Positions 25,075 through 28,145 of a stretch of DNA of 28,145 nt are shown in pieces (the first letter of the stretch is position 1; the number at the start of each line of letters is the position of its first letter). The translations under genes and the position numbers were made by a program. The notes under the pieces were generated by a model that saw only the letters and a list, made by a program, of their open reading frames with translations, was not told the origin of the DNA and searched no databases. The stretch comes from Planctomycetaceae bacterium (GTDB lineage: Bacteria; Planctomycetota; Planctomycetia; Pirellulales; Lacipirellulaceae). The DNA is taken from NCBI GenBank assembly GCA_002713555.1, contig PATG01000046.1, positions 24,896 through 53,040 of the forward strand, in the 5' to 3' direction.

Positions 25075-25536
25075 ATGAATGCCGAATCCAGGATTGTGGA
25101 GTTAGGTTTAGAAATCCCTCCTACGCCTCCGCTGGGGGGCAACTACTCACCAGTCGTTATCGTAGGTGATATGTGCTATGTATCCGGACAAGGGCCCCTG
25201 TTACCCTCAGGTGAGATGTTGCAGGGTAAGGTCGGTTCTGAAATCTCCCAAGAAGAGGGGTATCAGGCAGCACGCCAAGTAGCCTTGGCAATGCTAGCGA
25301 CACTCAAGGCAAATATTCACAGCCTGAACCGTGTCACACGCATCGTTAAAGTGCTCGGCATGGTCAATTCGGCTCCCGACTTTCTGAATCATCCGCAAGT
25401 AATCAACGGTTTCAGCGATCTGATGGTAGAAGTATTCGGCGAGGACGGACGGGCAGCCCGCAGCGCTGTCGGCATGGGTGCTTTACCGGGAAACATTAGT
25501 GTTGAAATCGAGGCCATTCTGCAAATTACTGACTAG
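25075..25536 (+). CDS. RidA/YjgF family protein
   Basis: 153 aa; start at ATG 25075 with CAGGA upstream, in preference to one 39 nt earlier. The trimeric Rid fold is recognised from YVSGQGPLLPSGEMLQGKVG (about 36-55), VTRIVKVLGMVN and GRAARSAVGMGALPGNISVEIEAI near the end, which contains the arginine that binds carboxylates. Family members hydrolyse reactive enamines/imines made by PLP enzymes. This longer form with a 15-residue N-terminal lead resembles the YjgF-like subgroup. It lies between a sugar-acid dehydratase and a polyol-type dehydrogenase; substrate unknown. Confidence 0.88.
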   Translation: MNAESRIVELGLEIPPTPPLGGNYSPVVIVGDMCYVSGQGPLLPSGEMLQGKVGSEISQEEGYQAARQVALAMLATLKANIHSLNRVTRIVKVLGMVNSAPDFLNHPQVINGFSDLMVEVFGEDGRAARSAVGMGALPGNISVEIEAILQITD

Positions 25537-25540
25537 CCTC

Positions 25541-25596
25541 GTTGGATAAAGCTCATTTGACAAAGCACGTTGGACAAAGCACGAATGACAAAACGC
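25541..25596. repeat. 14-nt tandem repeat, four copies
   Basis: Four imperfect 14-nt units: GTTGGATAAAGCTC, ATTTGACAAAGCAC, GTTGGACAAAGCAC, GAATGACAAAACGC. It begins 5 nt after the RidA stop. Confidence 0.75.
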
Positions 25597-25632
25597 TGGA
25601 TCCACTGAGAATTTTGTGGACCCGACACTTGT

Positions 25633-26889
25633 TCAGTGCATCACAGCATCTGCTCCCCACTTGCTTAATTCCTGGCGAGCATTTCGAATGAGTGCCTGAA
25701 TCTCATCTCGCATTTTCAAAGAATCTTCTGATACTTGCCAAAAGTTATTCAGGGCCTGCTCCAGCTCAGGTTGACTGATCCCTGGTTGCCAACTGTCGGC
25801 AGCAGCTGCGGCACCCAGCGCATAGCGGACTGGCTGAATCCCAGCCATCAAAGCCAACCGCATCGTCCCAACCAGACGATCATTCCATCCCAATTTGCGA
25901 ACCGGGTCGCGTGTCACTCGTTCAATTCTGTCCTGCAAATGACAATTCGTCATGCGTAGCATCAAGTCCTCTGTGTACTGCTGCCAACCTGTCGAAGTAA
26001 ACAAGGGATCGGTTCCCGCATACCGATCTATTAGTGCCGCTCCCGATTCATGCACCAAGGCGTCTTGAGCATAAGCAAATAGAGGATCATCAGTTGTCTC
26101 CGAGACAAATTCGAATCCGCGTTGACAGGCAAGATAGCCTAGGAGTGCATGCGCTGCGTTGTGTCCAAACAATTTGGCTTCTTCAAACGGCAACAGATCA
26201 TCTTTCTCTTCGAAAACTTCAATACCCCGCTCCACTTCTGCCAGGGAAACGCGAGAAATAAGGATTTTGTTAAACGTCTCAACAAGACAAGCTCGCTGCA
26301 GTGTTTTTGTTAGGGGCATGAGTCCTTGCGTGGCAATCTGTTGGGCACCTTCAACCGTACCACTCATTTTTCCGATGACCGTATTGAGAAACTGCACCTG
26401 AAACGACAAACTAGCGTGGGCCTCTTTGTCTAGATGATCTGCCACAGCTCTCTCGAGCAATTCAGCCGCCCGATTGTTATTCTCTGCAGCGTATATGAGA
26501 ACTGGCTTTGCCGAACGTCCTGTTAATCTTGCAGCAAGACCTGCTGCAAGTATGCGGGCAATACTTGGCTCACCTCTGCAATAAAAATCCGTACTCGGAA
26601 GTGCGGTCGCCACCTCGTCTGCATCGGCGATTGCAGATTCCAGCTTGTCGCGGTCGGCCGACTCCTTTGGATTGTAGACCTCGAGCCCTTGGATTGTGTG
26701 CGAATTGATACCATGCTGATCGGCAACATTAATGCAATAGGACCCTTTGGCAACCCGGATCGCATGCACCAACTCCTCATCGACCTCTGCGACGACCAGA
26801 CGGCTGAAATTCTTCGAATAGAACGCCTCCAGAACAAATAATGCCGCTTGAATGGGACCGAATCCAAAACCGACAAACGTCTTACCCAT
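25633..26889 (-). CDS. Mannitol-dehydrogenase-family oxidoreductase
   Basis: 418 aa; start at ATG 26889 since GAGGA lies 6 nt upstream (a GTG four codons earlier overlaps it). The N-terminal Rossmann start VGFGFGPIQAALFV (6-19) and the catalytic KxxxxNxxH of long-chain polyol dehydrogenases (K239, N244, H247 in KLFGHNAAHALLGYL) are visible, as are AENNNRAAELL (135-145) and RVTRDPVRKLGWNDRL. MtlD is ~380 aa and tagaturonate/fructuronate reductases are ~480 aa, so the substrate is open. With the UxaA gene nearby, a uronate reductase role is plausible, but this is inference. Transcribed opposite to RidA. Confidence 0.75.
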   Translation of the reverse strand: MGKTFVGFGFGPIQAALFVLEAFYSKNFSRLVVAEVDEELVHAIRVAKGSYCINVADQHGINSHTIQGLEVYNPKESADRDKLESAIADADEVATALPSTDFYCRGEPSIARILAAGLAARLTGRSAKPVLIYAAENNNRAAELLERAVADHLDKEAHASLSFQVQFLNTVIGKMSGTVEGAQQIATQGLMPLTKTLQRACLVETFNKILISRVSLAEVERGIEVFEEKDDLLPFEEAKLFGHNAAHALLGYLACQRGFEFVSETTDDPLFAYAQDALVHESGAALIDRYAGTDPLFTSTGWQQYTEDLMLRMTNCHLQDRIERVTRDPVRKLGWNDRLVGTMRLALMAGIQPVRYALGAAAAADSWQPGISQPELEQALNNFWQVSEDSLKMRDEIQALIRNARQELSKWGADAVMH

Positions 26890-27133
26890 AGCTGTCCTCA
26901 CTATATACCGTACGTATCGAAGTCCAGTCCTCTATCGCTCTCCAGGACGCAGTATACTCCCTGCCATCTCCAACCACACGATCTAATTCTCTCCCAAACC
27001 TATATCTATCGGCACAGTTCACGCCGTCGGATGCATTTCAGTTCGTACAGCCTGGTAAATGCAAATAGCTCCCGGTAAACATAACCATGATTTTTAGTTG
27101 AATGTCTTCGGGAAGCGACCTACAATTTGGCCC

Positions 27134-27646
27134 ATGCGAATTATCCTCATTGGTTACCGTGCCAGCGGCAAAACAACACTCGGCCGGTTGGTTGCTGATC
27201 AGCTCGATTGGCCACTTCTGGATGTTGATCGGGGTATCGAACAACAATCTGGCATGACCTTGAAATCGCTTTTTGAGCAGGGCGAAACACAATACCGCGA
27301 AATCGAGCGTCAGGTCGTGGCCCAGATGTGTACCCAAGATCGTACTGTGATCTCTTTTGGAGCTGGGACGATCATCGAGCCGGCCAATCAGCGCATAGCG
27401 CGCGACGGTTCGCTGGTGGTTTATTTGGAATTACCCGCAGAAGAATTGTGGCGTCGCATCCAAGCGGATCCCAACAGTGCGACAACACGCCCCAATCTGT
27501 CTTGCGGAGGAATCAACGAAGTCGTCGAAATGCTGGAACGGCGGAGTCCCGTTTACGAGCAATGCTCCGATTTAAGATTGGATGCAACACTCACTCCAGA
27601 ACAGCTGGCAACAAAAATTGTCAGCATCCTAGAGCCAGAAGCATGA
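27134..27646 (+). CDS. aroK: Shikimate kinase
   Basis: 170 aa from ATG 27134, where the P-loop strand starts; an ATG 36 nt earlier adds residues unlike the family. Phosphorylates shikimate in the aromatic amino acid pathway. Walker A GYRASGKTT (7-15), D32 in LLDVDRGIEQQSG, R55 in QYREIE and the LID arginine in TTRPNL are seen. The shikimate-binding triple glycine normally found after the ST/SF strand reads GAG (76-78): the middle glycine is alanine. No Shine-Dalgarno. Divergent from the dehydrogenase gene. Confidence 0.9.
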   Translation: MRIILIGYRASGKTTLGRLVADQLDWPLLDVDRGIEQQSGMTLKSLFEQGETQYREIERQVVAQMCTQDRTVISFGAGTIIEPANQRIARDGSLVVYLELPAEELWRRIQADPNSATTRPNLSCGGINEVVEMLERRSPVYEQCSDLRLDATLTPEQLATKIVSILEPEA

Positions 27647-27688
27647 ATCAGAAGCAAGATCTACCACAAGTATGATCGAGTCGCGCAT

Positions 27689-27713
27689 AAAAAAACCCCT
27701 GAAAAACAGGGGT
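27689..27713 (-). terminator. Terminator next to the tRNA-Lys fragment
   Basis: A 7-bp stem ACCCCTG/CAGGGGT (27695-27701 with 27707-27713), loop AAAAA, followed on the minus strand by seven T (27689-27695). It serves the minus strand best, being 10 nt after the tRNA fragment end, but may also stop aroK transcription. Confidence 0.85.
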
Positions 27714-27722
27714 CTTTAAAAA

Positions 27723-27766
27723 TGAGCCCGCCGTGACTCGAACACGGGACCTACGGATTAAAAGTC
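27723..27766 (-). other. 3' fragment of tRNA-Lys(TTT), candidate att site
   Basis: On the minus strand the 44 nt match the 3' part of a tRNA-Lys: end of the anticodon stem, loop CTTTTAA (anticodon TTT), the full T arm CCGTG-TTCGAGT-CACGG and the acceptor strand ending GGGCTCA. The 5' half (acceptor, D arm) is absent from the flanking ~380 bases, and similarity stops two bases into the anticodon stem. tRNA 3' ends are common integration targets, and such partial copies mark the far end of integrated elements. The native terminator sits next to it, which places any element on the right-hand side (27767 onward). Confidence 0.8.
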
Positions 27767-28145
27767 GGTCCAAATAACTTGCTGAAATTCTCAGAAACCT
27801 TGAGCAACTCTCATCTTACGTAGATACATGCCCTTTGCAAGTCATTGCATTTCATCGCACTAATACCCAGTGAAAAGCGGTATTGTTTTCTGGAAGGGAA
27901 AGTACAAAACGGTAGAGGGGCTACACCCGGGTTCGTCGAATACAGAAAACAACAAGGAGTAAGCTCAAGAAGTGGATTACTGTAGCTAACGAGAACGGCA
28001 TCTGTCGCCGGATTCTTCATCAACACTGGAGAATAGGATCTCTGCTCCTACCCCAGCATACATCAAAAACTTCCTAACACCGCCAGCGGAAAATGATGGT
28101 GGCGTGACAATTTGATCTGTTCGAAGCCAACTTCAAGCAACTTAA
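27767..28145. other. Right-end region without a supported gene
   Basis: 379 bases beyond the tRNA fragment. No integrase, transposase, tRNA or convincing frame is seen. If the att interpretation holds, this is the left end of an integrated island. Confidence 0.4.

Noticed and set aside
27811..28026. 71-aa minus-strand frame at the right edge
   Set aside because: No ribosome binding site, Cys/Pro-rich random-looking composition and no family resemblance.
27723..28145. Intron-split tRNA-Lys
   Set aside because: The break is in the anticodon stem rather than in the loop, and no 5' half (acceptor and D arm) is found in the rest of the window on that side.

Overview
The window looks like a chromosomal segment of a planctomycete, probably of the Pirellulales group. 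The pointers are a DUF1559 prepilin-like protein with a G/FTLVELL N-terminus and a terminal H-x-G...DGSV block, a Tad (Flp) pilus locus with unusual Cys/Gly/Pro-rich and acidic tails, many genes without a Shine-Dalgarno sequence, long intergenic gaps, and MITE-like palindromic repeats. Lineage is inferred from protein style, not from a marker gene.

Region 1 (1-5.8 kb, minus strand) is a Tad/Flp type IVb pilus locus, read right to left: a long leader with a class I cyclic-di-GMP riboswitch, flp pilin, a terminator, a 36-aa membrane protein, the CpaA prepilin peptidase, CpaB, the CpaC secretin, and CpaE/TadZ, which runs off the left edge. The riboswitch ties pilin expression to c-di-GMP. Region 2 (5.8-8.4 kb) holds a repeat-rich spacer, tRNA-Ala(GGC) with its terminator, a YbhN/LPG-synthase-TM-like membrane protein, and a broken HD-GYP (c-di-GMP phosphodiesterase-type) sensor pseudogene.

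Region 3 (8.4-18.2 kb) is a nearly complete reductive pyrimidine catabolism cluster: an NCS2 uracil/xanthine-type permease, a PreA-like dihydropyrimidine dehydrogenase, dihydropyrimidinase, a beta-ureidopropionase-type amidohydrolase, an AGXT2-like aminotransferase and (methyl)malonate-semialdehyde dehydrogenase. Together they could take uracil or thymine through beta-alanine or beta-aminoisobutyrate to acetyl- or propionyl-CoA. PreA lacks the ferredoxin domain and no PreT partner is seen. A SAM methyltransferase of unknown role sits in the cluster. Two palindromic repeats lie between dihydropyrimidinase and the methyltransferase.

Region 4 (18.4-27.6 kb) holds mixed housekeeping and accessory genes: a DUF1559 protein behind a strong sigma-70-type promoter, a very long C/G hairpin, tyrS, ispD, a small secreted protein, a 66-aa protein, a UxaA-type altronate dehydratase, a RidA protein, a mannitol-dehydrogenase-family oxidoreductase and shikimate kinase. 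The UxaA, RidA and dehydrogenase group suggests sugar-acid metabolism. Region 5 (27.7 kb to the end) has a terminator next to a 44-nt 3' fragment of tRNA-Lys(TTT). This is what an integrase leaves at one end of a genomic island, so an island may begin here and continue beyond the right edge. The last ~380 bases have no gene I can support.
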